NCBI GenBank assembly: GCA_965655795.1
Contig: CBFHHY010000002.1
Span: 124,001-188,000 of the forward strand
Reading direction: 5' to 3'
From: TMED14 sp002167805
GTDB taxonomy: Bacteria > Bacteroidota > Bacteroidia > Flavobacteriales > Schleiferiaceae
DNA: 64,000 bases
A program made the translations under genes and the position numbers. Below are positions 26,748 through 35,675 of the stretch, piece after piece. The notes below the pieces were generated by a model. It was given only the letters and a program-made list of their open reading frames with translations, made no database searches and was not told the origin of the DNA. Each line of letters starts with the position of its first letter. The stretch's first letter is position 1.

Positions 26748-27184
26748 TATTTAACTTCTTTAACTTCGGTTAGACTTGAATTATCGACGCTATGCGCTTC
26801 ACCCACAACTAGAGTAACGTGATTTGATCGCTTTCTGATTCGGTGAGCACGCCCTTGCGGAGCAGGCTGAACACGCTTAAGCATTCGTCCGCTATCAACA
26901 CTAATAGTTTGGACAATTAATTCTTTTTCATCCATTGAGACACCTTCATTTTTTGATTCCCAATTACTTAAGGCAGAAACAAGTAATTTCTCTAGTCTAA
27001 TGGATGCCTCTTTACCATTGTTTTTCAGAGCAAACAAAGCTTTTGAAACTTCCATTCCTCTGATCATATCGGCAACCAATCGCATTTTTCTGGGAGAGGT
27101 TGGACAATTATTAAGCTTTGCAGAGGCAATATTTTTTCTTGCCTCCTTTAACTCCGTTGCCTTATTTTGTTTACGAGAACCCAT
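26747..27184 (-). CDS. rplV: 50S ribosomal protein L22
   Basis: Lines the peptide exit tunnel with L4. 145 residues. Core features are NCPTSPRKMRLVADMIRGMEVSKAL and the beta-hairpin region MLKRVQPAPQGRAHRIRKRSNHVTLVV. It has about 20 extra residues at the N-terminus. It lies between rpsS and rpsC. Confidence 0.97.
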   Translation of the reverse strand: MGSRKQNKATELKEARKNIASAKLNNCPTSPRKMRLVADMIRGMEVSKALFALKNNGKEASIRLEKLLVSALSNWESKNEGVSMDEKELIVQTISVDSGRMLKRVQPAPQGRAHRIRKRSNHVTLVVGEAHSVDNSSLTEVKEVK

Positions 27185-27187
27185 AAT

Positions 27188-27466
27188 TTATTTTTTACCC
27201 TTATCTTTTTTTCCAGCATGACCTCGAAAGGTTCGTGTTGGAGAAAATTCACCTAGTTTGTGTCCGACCATATTTTCCGTAATGTATACAGGAACAAAAG
27301 TTTTTCCATTATGAACAGCTATTGTCTGTCCAACAAAATCGGGACTAATCATGGAAGCCCGAGACCAAGTTTTAATAACACTTTTTTTACTTGAGGCCGA
27401 GTTTTCAATCACTCGTTTCTCTAGCTTAAAATTTATAAAAGGTCCTTTTTTTAATGATCTTGCCAT
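27188..27466 (-). CDS. rpsS: 30S ribosomal protein S19
   Basis: 92-residue head protein. Begins MARSLKKGPFINFKLEKRV and carries TWSRASMISPDFVGQTIAVHNGKTFVPVYITENMVGHKLGEF, all diagnostic. It lies 3 bases after rplB. Confidence 0.98.
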   Translation of the reverse strand: MARSLKKGPFINFKLEKRVIENSASSKKSVIKTWSRASMISPDFVGQTIAVHNGKTFVPVYITENMVGHKLGEFSPTRTFRGHAGKKDKGKK

Positions 27467-27469
27467 AAG

Positions 27470-28294
27470 TTATTTTTTCCTTTTTTCAATTATGTAACGA
27501 TTACTTTCCTTTTGTTTTGCTCGAGTTTTGAAACCTTTTGCTGGAATACTGTTACGAGATCTAGGATGACCTCCAGAAGCCCTACCTTCACCACCACCCA
27601 TAGGATGATCAATCGGGTTCATGGCAACACCTCGCGTTCTTGGTCGTCGGCCAAGCCACCTGCTCCGGCCAGCTTTACCTCCAACAATTTGAGCATGATC
27701 ACTGTTGGAAACCACCCCAACTGTCGCCATACATTCAACTAAAATCATCCGGGTTTCGCCTGAGGGCATTTTCAATGTAGCATACTTACCATCACGAGCA
27801 GCCAATTGAGCAAAGGAACCTGCAGAACGTGAAATAACCCCTCCCTGGCCGGGTCTTAATTCTATGTTGTGAACAGTTGTACCTAAAGGTAAATCAGATA
27901 GCTTTAAAGAGTTTCCTAATTCGGGGGAAGCATCCGGACCTGATACAATTTTTTGACCTAATTGAAGTCCGTCAGGCGCGATAATGTATCGCTTTTCTCC
28001 ATCTGCATAAACAACTAAGGCTATGAAAGCAGATCTATTGGGATCATATTCAATTGACTTAACAGATGCCGGGATACCAAACTTTTCACGTTTGAAGTCG
28101 ATAGCACGATAACGTTTTTTAGAGCCACCACCTAGATAGCGCATAGTCATTTTCCCTGTGTTATTTCGACCACCACTTCGTTTTTTAGGCTTTGTTAAAG
28201 ACTTTTCAGGAGAAGTTGCCGTGATGCCATCATAATCATTGACAACACGGAAACGCTGACCTGGAGTAATTGCTTTTAATTTTCGAACACCCAT
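27470..28294 (-). CDS. rplB: 50S ribosomal protein L2
   Basis: Universal protein near the peptidyl-transferase centre. 274 residues. The C-terminal signature region GVAMNPIDHPMGGGEGRASGGHPRSRN contains the conserved catalytic-centre His. The N-terminal basic RNA-binding half is also typical. It lies 6 bases before rplW on the transcript order rplW-rplB. Confidence 0.98.
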   Translation of the reverse strand: MGVRKLKAITPGQRFRVVNDYDGITATSPEKSLTKPKKRSGGRNNTGKMTMRYLGGGSKKRYRAIDFKREKFGIPASVKSIEYDPNRSAFIALVVYADGEKRYIIAPDGLQLGQKIVSGPDASPELGNSLKLSDLPLGTTVHNIELRPGQGGVISRSAGSFAQLAARDGKYATLKMPSGETRMILVECMATVGVVSNSDHAQIVGGKAGRSRWLGRRPRTRGVAMNPIDHPMGGGEGRASGGHPRSRNSIPAKGFKTRAKQKESNRYIIEKRKK

Positions 28295-28300
28295 TTTTGG

Positions 28301-28594
28301 TTATAGATTAGAATAAAAATCAATGGACTCTCCACCTCGAACATCAACAACTGCTTTTTTATATGCTGGTTTGTTACCTGATAACGTACCAGCTTTTGTA
28401 TAGCGAACAACTTTTTTCGCAGGAACGATAAGAGTACGAACGTTTTCAACATTCACATTATATGCCTCTTCGACTGCCTTCTTAATTTCGACTTTATTGG
28501 CTTTTCTTGAAACAACAAAAGTGTACCTGTTCATCGTTTCTGAATCTGCAGATGCTTTCTCGGTTATTACAGGTCGAATCAATATACTTTTCAT
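28301..28594 (-). CDS. rplW: 50S ribosomal protein L23
   Basis: 97-residue tunnel-exit protein that docks trigger factor and SRP. Diagnostic start SILIRPVITEKASADSE, then VEIKKAVEEAYNVNVENVRTLI. Its ATG overlaps the rplD stop by one base. Confidence 0.97.
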   Translation of the reverse strand: MKSILIRPVITEKASADSETMNRYTFVVSRKANKVEIKKAVEEAYNVNVENVRTLIVPAKKVVRYTKAGTLSGNKPAYKKAVVDVRGGESIDFYSNL

Positions 28595-29226
28595 TATTTC
28601 GTCATTAATGCCGTTTCAATTTTCTCTATTGCGCCCTCAACAAGGATCAAAGTGCCTGCATTTAGAATAGAATAAGTATTTAATTCTGAAGCAGTTACAA
28701 CATTTGACCCCTCAAAATTGCGGGATGACAAATATACGTTTTTATCTGGCTCGGGCAACACAACCGTACATTTCTTTTGTGAAAAACCTAGCGCACCTAA
28801 AAATGCACTGTATTCTTTTGTCTTGGGCTCTTTAATCGAAATGTTATCAATGACAAAGATCTGGTCTTCTGCAGCCATCATACTCAAAGCAGATTTCCGG
28901 GCAGCGATTTTGAGCTTCTTATTCAACTTAAAGCCATATTCATGCGGCCTTGGACCAAAGACTGTACCTCCTCCTCGATATAAGGGAGACCGCATACTTC
29001 CATGTCTTGCACCACCTGTACCTTTTTGCTTGTGAAGTTTTTTGGTAGTTCTAGAAATTTCTGAACGCTCTTTTGCTTTATGGGTTCCTTGTCGCTGATT
29101 TGCCAAATATTGCTTAACATCTAAATAAACCGCATGCTCATTTGGATCAACTTTGAATACACTATCACTAAGCAAAGCTTTTCTTCCTAAATCTTTTCCT
29201 TTTTGACTAAAAATATTTACTTCCAT
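28594..29226 (-). CDS. rplD: 50S ribosomal protein L4
   Basis: 210-residue protein whose loop reaches the exit tunnel. Diagnostic segments are KERSEISRTTKKLHKQKGTGGARHGSMRSPLYRGGGTVFGPRPHEY. In E. coli L4 represses the S10 operon. Its start overlaps the rplC stop by one base, and its stop overlaps the rplW start, so L3-L4-L23 are coupled. Confidence 0.97.
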   Translation of the reverse strand: MEVNIFSQKGKDLGRKALLSDSVFKVDPNEHAVYLDVKQYLANQRQGTHKAKERSEISRTTKKLHKQKGTGGARHGSMRSPLYRGGGTVFGPRPHEYGFKLNKKLKIAARKSALSMMAAEDQIFVIDNISIKEPKTKEYSAFLGALGFSQKKCTVVLPEPDKNVYLSSRNFEGSNVVTASELNTYSILNAGTLILVEGAIEKIETALMTK

Positions 29227-29840
29227 TATTTCTCAACAATTAATAGTGACTGCTTTGCTCCAGGGACGGAACCCTTGACAACCAAAAGATTCTGATCCGG
29301 GTCGACTTTCAGAACTTGAAGGTTTTGAATTTTGACTCTTTCGTTACCCATTCTTCCACCCATTCTGGTCCCTTTGAAAACTCTAGAAGGGTCTGAACCA
29401 GCTCCTATCGAACCTGGGGCTCGTAATCTATTGTGCTGACCGTGTGTAGCCTGACCTACTCCTGCAAAACCATGTCTTTTAACAACACCTTGAAATCCTT
29501 TTCCTTTCGAGGTTCCAGCAACGTCAACATATTCTCCTTCTATGAACATATCAACTGTCAATGTATCGCCCAAAGAAACTTCATTTTCATCAAAATCACG
29601 AAATTCAAAGTGATTTTTTTGAGGCTCTGATTTCGACTTTTTAGCGTGCCCTATTTCAGATTTAATTGGGCGCTTTTTCGCTCCAAAAGCTATCTGCACA
29701 GCAGCGTAACCATCGACATCTTTTGATTTAATTTGGGTCACCAAACAGGGCCCCAATTCGATGACCGTACAAGGGTAGTTTTTTCCATCCTTGTCAAAGA
29801 TGCTGGTCATTCCGATTTTCTTGCCAATTAGTCCAGGCAT
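29226..29840 (-). CDS. rplC: 50S ribosomal protein L3
   Basis: 204-residue early-assembly protein near the peptidyl-transferase centre. Begins MPGLIGKKIGMTSIFD and has GTSKGKGFQGVVKRHGFAG plus the H-G-Q-H/GSIGAGSDPSRVFKGTRMGGRMG signature. It lies 18 bases after rpsJ. Confidence 0.98.
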   Translation of the reverse strand: MPGLIGKKIGMTSIFDKDGKNYPCTVIELGPCLVTQIKSKDVDGYAAVQIAFGAKKRPIKSEIGHAKKSKSEPQKNHFEFRDFDENEVSLGDTLTVDMFIEGEYVDVAGTSKGKGFQGVVKRHGFAGVGQATHGQHNRLRAPGSIGAGSDPSRVFKGTRMGGRMGNERVKIQNLQVLKVDPDQNLLVVKGSVPGAKQSLLIVEK

Positions 29841-29858
29841 GATATTTACGGTTATGAG

Positions 29859-30164
29859 TTAAACTTTAATTTCTACTTCTACACCACTAGGCAATTCCAA
29901 CTTCATCAAAGCGTCAATTGTCTTACTGGAGGATGAATATATATCCAGAAGACGTTTGAAACTCGAGAGCTCAAACTGCTCGCGTGCTTTCTTATTTACA
30001 TGAGGCGAACGAAGAACAGTGTAGATGCGCTTGTTCGTCGGAAGAGGAATAGGTCCATTAATAACAGCCCCAGTACTCTTTACTGTCTTTACAATTTTCT
30101 CTGCACTCTTATCGACCAACATATGGTCGTAAGACTTTAGTTTTATTCGAATTTTTTGACTCAT
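29859..30164 (-). CDS. rpsJ: 30S ribosomal protein S10
   Basis: 101-residue head protein, also NusE in antitermination complexes. Begins MSQKIRIKLKSYDHMLVDKSAEKIV and carries the GPIPLPTNKRIYTVLRSPHVNKKAREQFE signature. It lies 16 bases after fusA with no tuf gene in between, as the classical str operon would have. Confidence 0.98.
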   Translation of the reverse strand: MSQKIRIKLKSYDHMLVDKSAEKIVKTVKSTGAVINGPIPLPTNKRIYTVLRSPHVNKKAREQFELSSFKRLLDIYSSSSKTIDALMKLELPSGVEVEIKV

Positions 30165-30180
30165 TACTCAACAATAAAAA

Positions 30181-32313
30181 TTATTTACTTCCTTTTACAT
30201 TCTCAATGACTTCTTCAGAAATCCCCTTTGGGGTTTCAGCGTAATGACTGAATTCCATAGATGAACTACCTCTACCTGAGGTTATCGTTCGAAGGGTGGT
30301 AACATAACCAAACATTTCACTCAATGGAACTTTAGCGTGAACAACAGAGTCTCCATCTTTGGTATCCATTCCTTCAACCATTCCTCTTCTCTTATTTAAA
30401 TCTCCAACAACATCACCCATTGAAGTCTCTGGCATAACAACCTCTATCTTCATTAATGGCTCAAGAATCATAGGCTTAGCTTTCCTTGCCGCTTCTCTAA
30501 AACCTAGCTTTGCAGCTAATTCAAAAGACAAAGCATCGCTGTCAACAGGATGGAAGGATCCATCTTCTAAAGTCACTTTCATAGAATCAACGCCATAACC
30601 AGCGAGCGGCCCATTGGACATAGCATCCTTAAAACCCTTTTCAACAGCAGGAATAAACTCTCTTGGGATGTTCCCACCTTTGATTTTATTAATAAATTGT
30701 AAACCACCTGCTTCAAAATCTTCATCAGCAGGACCTATTTTGAAATCAATATCCGCAAACTTACCACGACCCCCTGTTTGCTTTTTGTATTGCTCTCTAT
30801 GACCTGTTTCAGCTGTAAGGGCCTCCTTATATTGAACTTGAGGCGCTCCCTGGTTACATTCAACTTTAAATTCTCTACGCATTCTATCCACGAGTATATC
30901 TAAGTGAAGCTCTCCCATTCCAGAAATAACAGTTTGTCCCGTTTCTTCATCCGTAGCAACCCTGAAAGTAGGATCTTCTTCTGCTAATTTTGCTAAGGCG
31001 ACACCCATTTTATCCATATCAGCCTGAGTTTTTGGCTCCACAGCTAAACCAATTACCGGATCTGGAAAAGTCATAGATTCGAGGACAATTGGGCGCTTTT
31101 CATCGCATAAAGTATCACCAGTGCGGATATCCTTAAATCCAACTCCAGCACCAATATCACCAGCCTCTATTGAATCAATTGGATTCTGCTTATTCGAGTG
31201 CATTTGAAAAATTCTGGAAATTCTTTCTTTTTTATCAGTTCTTATATTTTTTACATATGAACCAGCATCTGTCTTACCTGAATACACACGAAAAAAACAC
31301 AATCTTCCAACGAAAGGATCCGTAGCAATTTTGAAGGCCAAGGCTGAAAACGGTTCTTTTGAGTCTGGCTTACGCATCTCTTCTTCTCCTGTATCAGGAT
31401 TTGTTCCCGCAATAGCTTCGACATCTAGAGGTGATGGCATAAATGACATTACAGCATCTAGCATTGTTTGAACTCCTTTATTTTTGAAAGCTGAACCACA
31501 TAAAACTGGGGTTATCTTTTGCGCAATTGTAGCTTTCCTGATTGCCGAAACTAATTCTTCACTGGTAATTTCATCTGGATTATCAAAAAACTTTTCCAGC
31601 AGTGAGTCATCAAATTCCGCAACTGACTCAACAAGTTTCTCTCGATACTCGCTAACTGTCGCTTTAAGCTCCTCAGGAATATCAATCTCTTTAAAAGTCA
31701 TTCCTTGGGTTTCATCATCCCAGATAATTGCTTTGTTTTCAAGAAGATCAACCACTCCTCTAAACTCAGCTTCTGACCCAATAGGAATCTGAAGAGGAAC
31801 CGGGTGACCCTTTAATTTTTCATCAATTTGTTTTACAACACTGAAAAAATCAGCACCGGTCCGGTCCATTTTATTTACAAAAGCAATTCTAGGAACACTA
31901 TATTTAGTGGCCTGCCTCCAAACTGTTTCTGTTTGAGGCTGGACACCTCCAACGGCACATAATAATGCCACAGCACCATCTAAAACTCTCAAAGATCTCT
32001 CAACTTCTACAGTAAAATCTACGTGCCCAGGAGTGTCAATAATATTGATTTTATACTCTTCTGTATTCGATAAATCTTTTCCTTGGTTTGTCGGGAATCT
32101 CCAAAAACAAGTAGTTGCAGCGGAAGTAATTGTAATCCCACGTTCTTGCTCTTGCACCATCCAGTCCATGGTCGCTGCACCGTCGTGCACTTCTCCTATC
32201 TTGTGAGAAACCCCCGTATAGTATAAAATTCGTTCTGTTGTGGTAGTTTTTCCCGCATCAATGTGGGCCATAATACCAATGTTCCTTGTGAATTTGAGAT
32301 CGCGTGATGACAT
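30181..32313 (-). CDS. fusA: Translation elongation factor G
   Basis: GTPase that drives ribosomal translocation and, with RRF, recycling. 710 residues with GTP-binding motifs AHIDAGKTTTTERILYYTG, DTPGHVDF and NKMDRTGADF, followed by domains II-V; the domain IV/V segments GRGKFADIDF and SEMFGYVTTLRTITSGRGS are present. Full length. It lies between rpsG and rpsJ. Confidence 0.98.
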   Translation of the reverse strand: MSSRDLKFTRNIGIMAHIDAGKTTTTERILYYTGVSHKIGEVHDGAATMDWMVQEQERGITITSAATTCFWRFPTNQGKDLSNTEEYKINIIDTPGHVDFTVEVERSLRVLDGAVALLCAVGGVQPQTETVWRQATKYSVPRIAFVNKMDRTGADFFSVVKQIDEKLKGHPVPLQIPIGSEAEFRGVVDLLENKAIIWDDETQGMTFKEIDIPEELKATVSEYREKLVESVAEFDDSLLEKFFDNPDEITSEELVSAIRKATIAQKITPVLCGSAFKNKGVQTMLDAVMSFMPSPLDVEAIAGTNPDTGEEEMRKPDSKEPFSALAFKIATDPFVGRLCFFRVYSGKTDAGSYVKNIRTDKKERISRIFQMHSNKQNPIDSIEAGDIGAGVGFKDIRTGDTLCDEKRPIVLESMTFPDPVIGLAVEPKTQADMDKMGVALAKLAEEDPTFRVATDEETGQTVISGMGELHLDILVDRMRREFKVECNQGAPQVQYKEALTAETGHREQYKKQTGGRGKFADIDFKIGPADEDFEAGGLQFINKIKGGNIPREFIPAVEKGFKDAMSNGPLAGYGVDSMKVTLEDGSFHPVDSDALSFELAAKLGFREAARKAKPMILEPLMKIEVVMPETSMGDVVGDLNKRRGMVEGMDTKDGDSVVHAKVPLSEMFGYVTTLRTITSGRGSSSMEFSHYAETPKGISEEVIENVKGSK

Positions 32314-32325
32314 TATTGAGAATAT

Positions 32326-32796
32326 TTAAAATCGGAAATGAGAGAATGCTTTGTTAGCTTCGGCCATACGATGCACGTCCATACGCTTTTTCACTGCAGC
32401 TCCCTCTTCCTTTGCAGCAGCCATGATTTCTGCTGCTAGCTTGGCAGCCATACTTTTTTCATTTCTCGCTCGAGAATAACCAATTAACCACTTCATAGCC
32501 ATTGAAATCTTTCGCTCAGGTCTTATTTGTTGGGGTATTTGAAATGTCGAACCACCAACTCGTCGACTTCTTACCTCAACATGCGGCATAACGTTGGTTA
32601 GCGCTGTTTTCCATTGCTCAAGACCATTAGCTTCTTCAGACTTTTCAGAAATTATATCAATTGCATCGTAAAAGATTGAGTACGATGTAGATTTTTTTCC
32701 GTCAAACATTAAGTTATTTACAAAACGTGTCACCAAAGGATCATTAAATTTTGGATCCGGTAATAATGGGCGCTTCTTCGCACGAGTCTTTCTCAT
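32326..32796 (-). CDS. rpsG: 30S ribosomal protein S7
   Basis: 156-residue 16S rRNA 3'-domain assembly initiator. It begins MRKTRAKKRPLLPDPKFNDPLVTRFVN and has the VEVRSRRVGGSTFQIP signature. In E. coli S7 regulates the str operon. It lies 6 bases after rpsL and 12 before fusA. Confidence 0.98.
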   Translation of the reverse strand: MRKTRAKKRPLLPDPKFNDPLVTRFVNNLMFDGKKSTSYSIFYDAIDIISEKSEEANGLEQWKTALTNVMPHVEVRSRRVGGSTFQIPQQIRPERKISMAMKWLIGYSRARNEKSMAAKLAAEIMAAAKEEGAAVKKRMDVHRMAEANKAFSHFRF

Positions 32797-32802
32797 TTCA
32801 GT

Positions 32803-33183
32803 TTATTTTTTAGCTTTTGGACGTTTCGTACCATACTTGGAACGGCGTTGCATTCTTCCACTCACTCCTGCAGCATCTAATGCTCCACGAACGATATGGT
32901 ATCTAACACCAGGCAGATCTTTAACTCGACCTCCACGGACCAAAACTATCGAGTGCTCCTGAAGATTATGACCCTCGCCACCAATGTATGCATTGACCTC
33001 ATTACCATTGGTTAACCTTACTCTTGCAACTTTCCTCATTGCCGAATTAGGTTTCTTTGGAGTGGTTGTATAAACTCGCGTGCATACCCCTCGACGTTGA
33101 GGACAAGAGTCAAGCGCTGCTGACTTACTCTTCTTTTCTAATTTTACTCGTCCTTTCCGGACTAGTTGATTGATAGTTGGCAT
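32803..33183 (-). CDS. rpsL: 30S ribosomal protein S12
   Basis: 126-residue decoding-centre protein and the classical target of streptomycin-resistance mutations. PTINQLVRKGR at the N-terminus, TPKKPNSAMRKVARVRL in the core and the GGRVKDLPGVRYHIVRGALDAAGV signature are all present. It is the first gene of the ribosomal cluster and has a good promoter upstream on the minus strand. Confidence 0.98.
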   Translation of the reverse strand: MPTINQLVRKGRVKLEKKSKSAALDSCPQRRGVCTRVYTTTPKKPNSAMRKVARVRLTNGNEVNAYIGGEGHNLQEHSIVLVRGGRVKDLPGVRYHIVRGALDAAGVSGRMQRRSKYGTKRPKAKK

Positions 33184-33241
33184 TCTTTAATTGTTTTGGT
33201 TTTCGTCGCTACAATATTTTACCCTCGTTTTTAAGGGACTG

Positions 33242-33271
33242 CAAATGTAGATCTTTTTATTTAACTATCAA
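33242..33271 (-). promoter_or_regulatory. Promoter of the ribosomal protein cluster (rpsL)
   Basis: On the minus strand TTG (33271-33269), a 19-base spacer and TACATTTG (33249-33242) give a textbook Bacteroidota -33/-7 promoter. The predicted start is near 33238, leaving a leader of about 55 bases before rpsL. The bases after the box, CAGTCC, repeat those at the rpsA promoter. Confidence 0.8.
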
Positions 33272-33320
33272 CTCAGATTTTTAATACATTTTTAAACTTT
33301 TTATCGGCCTTCATAAAACA

Positions 33321-33328
33321 TACCTTTG
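33321..33328 (+). promoter_or_regulatory. Candidate -7 box of the helicase gene promoter
   Basis: TACCTTTG is a perfect TAnnTTTG match that ends 10 bases before the ATG at 33339. The leader would be about six bases, too short for a ribosome-binding site. It is divergent from the rpsL promoter about 70 bases away. Confidence 0.6.
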
Positions 33329-33338
33329 AAACCTTCAT

Positions 33339-35675
33339 ATGGCTAATTATTTAAAAGCTCTAAATCCAGTTCAACTAAAGGCCGTCAAATGTACTTCAGG
33401 ACCAGTAATGGTTATTGCTGGAGCTGGCTCAGGGAAAACTCGCGTTTTAACCTATCGAATCGCCCATTTAATGGAATCCGGAGTAGATCCTTTCAATATT
33501 CTGTCATTGACTTTCACCAATAAAGCGGCGAGAGAGATGAAAGAGAGAGTTGAGAAACTTATTCATGATTCTGATGCAAAAAATCTATGGATGGGAACAT
33601 TTCATTCAGTTTTTGCAAAAATCCTGAGAATTGAAGGATATCGATTAGGTTTTCCCTCGAATTTTACGATTTATGATGCCGAAGATTCAAGAAAAGTAAT
33701 CAGCGATGTTATAAAGGAACTCGGGCTTGAAAAAGAAATCTACAAAGCAAAAAGTATATCCAGTCGTATCTCGACTTATAAAAACAATTTAATTACCCCC
33801 AAAATATATTTAGGAAGGGCAGAACTTCAAGAAAGTGATTCAGCTGCAAGAATACCAAAACTAGGTGAAATATATTCTTTATACATGGAGAGATGCTTTC
33901 GAACGGGAGCAATGGATTTTGATGATTTACTCGTGAAAACAAATGAACTTTTTATAAAATTCCCAGAAATTCTCTTAAAATATCAAGAACGATTTAAATA
34001 TATTCTTGTTGACGAATATCAAGACACCAATCATTCTCAGTATTTAATTGTCAAAGCTTTGGCAAGTAGGTATGAAAATATTTGTGTAGTAGGAGATGAT
34101 GCGCAGAGCATTTATGCGTTTAGAGGAGCAAATATTCGAAATATTTTGAATTTTCAAAAAGATTATAACCAAGCCAAGCTTTTCAAACTTGAACAAAATT
34201 ATAGAAGCACTGAGCACATTGTCAAAGCCGCAAATTCCCTCATAAAAAAAAATAAAGATCAATTAGAAAAAAATATTTGGACATCAAATCCTCAGGGAGA
34301 TAAAATAATCATTCATAAAAGTGTAAGTGATTCAGATGAAGGGAATTATGCAGCCAAGATAATTTGGGAAAAAAATATAAAAGAGCATACATCCTTTGAT
34401 AACTTTGCAATTCTATATCGAACAAACGCTCAATCCAGAGCATTTGAAGACTCATTAAGAAGAAAAAATATTCCTTATCGAATTTTTGGCGGTCTTTCTT
34501 TTTACCAAAGAAAAGAAGTTAAAGATATAATCTCGTATTTGAGGTTAATTGTGAATCAAAAAGATGATGAAGCATTTAAACGAATAATAAACCTTCCAGC
34601 GCGTGGAATAGGTGAAACAACCTTAGCTCGACTCAAAATTGCTGCTAATGAGCACGAAACATCTTTGTGGGAGGCAGCAATAAACTCAGCTAACTGGGGA
34701 CTGAAAATAAATAAACCTACAATAGAGAAGCTTTTAGCTTTTTGCGACCTGATTAAAAGCTACAAGATCATTTCTCTTGAAAAAGATGCTTTTGAACTTG
34801 TAGAAAATGTAGCGCGAACAAGTGGGATTATCAAATTCTTAAGCGATGACAAGACTCCGGAAGGGGTTATGCGATACGAAAATGTTCAAGAACTTCTAAA
34901 TGGAATCAAAAATTTTGTAGAAGAACAGCAGCAAATAGAGAATGGAAATCCAAGTATTGAATATTTCCTGGAGGATATTGCTTTAATAACCGAAGCAGAT
35001 CGAAATCAAAAAGACGACCGCCCAAAAGTAAACTTAATGACCATTCACCTCGCAAAAGGCCTAGAATTTGAAAATGTTTTTATTGTAGGAATGGAAGAAA
35101 ATCTTTTCCCATCAATGATGAGTTTAGGTTCAAGAGATGACCTTGAGGAGGAGAGAAGACTTTTTTATGTAGCAATCACAAGGGCCAAGAAAAGCGCATT
35201 CCTAACTTATTCTCATATAAGATATCGATGGGGTAAGCTAATTGATTGCGAACCAAGTAGATTTCTTGAGGAGCTAGATGAGAAACATTTAAATATTGAC
35301 ACTCCAAATTACGTTCCTAATCATTTAGGACAAGAAAAAATAAATACATTTAGCGTAACTTCGAAGAATTCAAATAAAAACATTTACCAACAAAAAAAGC
35401 GACAAGAAAAAACTTCGATACCAAATAATTTTGTAAAATTTAGGAGACCTCATAATCTAAAGCCTATTGAAAAGAATCAGAGATTAGAGAGTTCTTTTAA
35501 TAAAATAAATTCATCTTTAGTCCCGGGGAATCGGGTTATTCATGATCGTTTTGGTTCAGGTACAATTAAAGAAATATCAGGAGAAAATATGGATCAAAAA
35601 GCAACTATTATCTTTGATAATGTTGGTGAAAAAAAGTTACTATTAAAGTTTGCCAAATTAGAATTAATAAATTAA
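33339..35675 (+). CDS. pcrA: UvrD/PcrA-type superfamily 1 DNA helicase
   Basis: 3'-5' helicase for repair and for resolving stalled replication. 778 residues with all SF1A motifs: AGAGSGKTRVLTYRIAHL (Walker A), FTNKAAREMKER (Ia), VDEYQDTNHSQY (II), VVGDDAQSIYAFRGA (III), QNYRST (IV), MTIHLAKGLEFENVF (V) and YVAITRAK (VI). The C-terminal 50 residues (GNRVIHDRFGSGTIKEI) form the Tudor-like domain that in PcrA binds RNA polymerase. PcrA and UvrD cannot be separated from sequence alone. The stop overlaps the next ATG by one base. Confidence 0.95.
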   Translation: MANYLKALNPVQLKAVKCTSGPVMVIAGAGSGKTRVLTYRIAHLMESGVDPFNILSLTFTNKAAREMKERVEKLIHDSDAKNLWMGTFHSVFAKILRIEGYRLGFPSNFTIYDAEDSRKVISDVIKELGLEKEIYKAKSISSRISTYKNNLITPKIYLGRAELQESDSAARIPKLGEIYSLYMERCFRTGAMDFDDLLVKTNELFIKFPEILLKYQERFKYILVDEYQDTNHSQYLIVKALASRYENICVVGDDAQSIYAFRGANIRNILNFQKDYNQAKLFKLEQNYRSTEHIVKAANSLIKKNKDQLEKNIWTSNPQGDKIIIHKSVSDSDEGNYAAKIIWEKNIKEHTSFDNFAILYRTNAQSRAFEDSLRRKNIPYRIFGGLSFYQRKEVKDIISYLRLIVNQKDDEAFKRIINLPARGIGETTLARLKIAANEHETSLWEAAINSANWGLKINKPTIEKLLAFCDLIKSYKIISLEKDAFELVENVARTSGIIKFLSDDKTPEGVMRYENVQELLNGIKNFVEEQQQIENGNPSIEYFLEDIALITEADRNQKDDRPKVNLMTIHLAKGLEFENVFIVGMEENLFPSMMSLGSRDDLEEERRLFYVAITRAKKSAFLTYSHIRYRWGKLIDCEPSRFLEELDEKHLNIDTPNYVPNHLGQEKINTFSVTSKNSNKNIYQQKKRQEKTSIPNNFVKFRRPHNLKPIEKNQRLESSFNKINSSLVPGNRVIHDRFGSGTIKEISGENMDQKATIIFDNVGEKKLLLKFAKLELIN

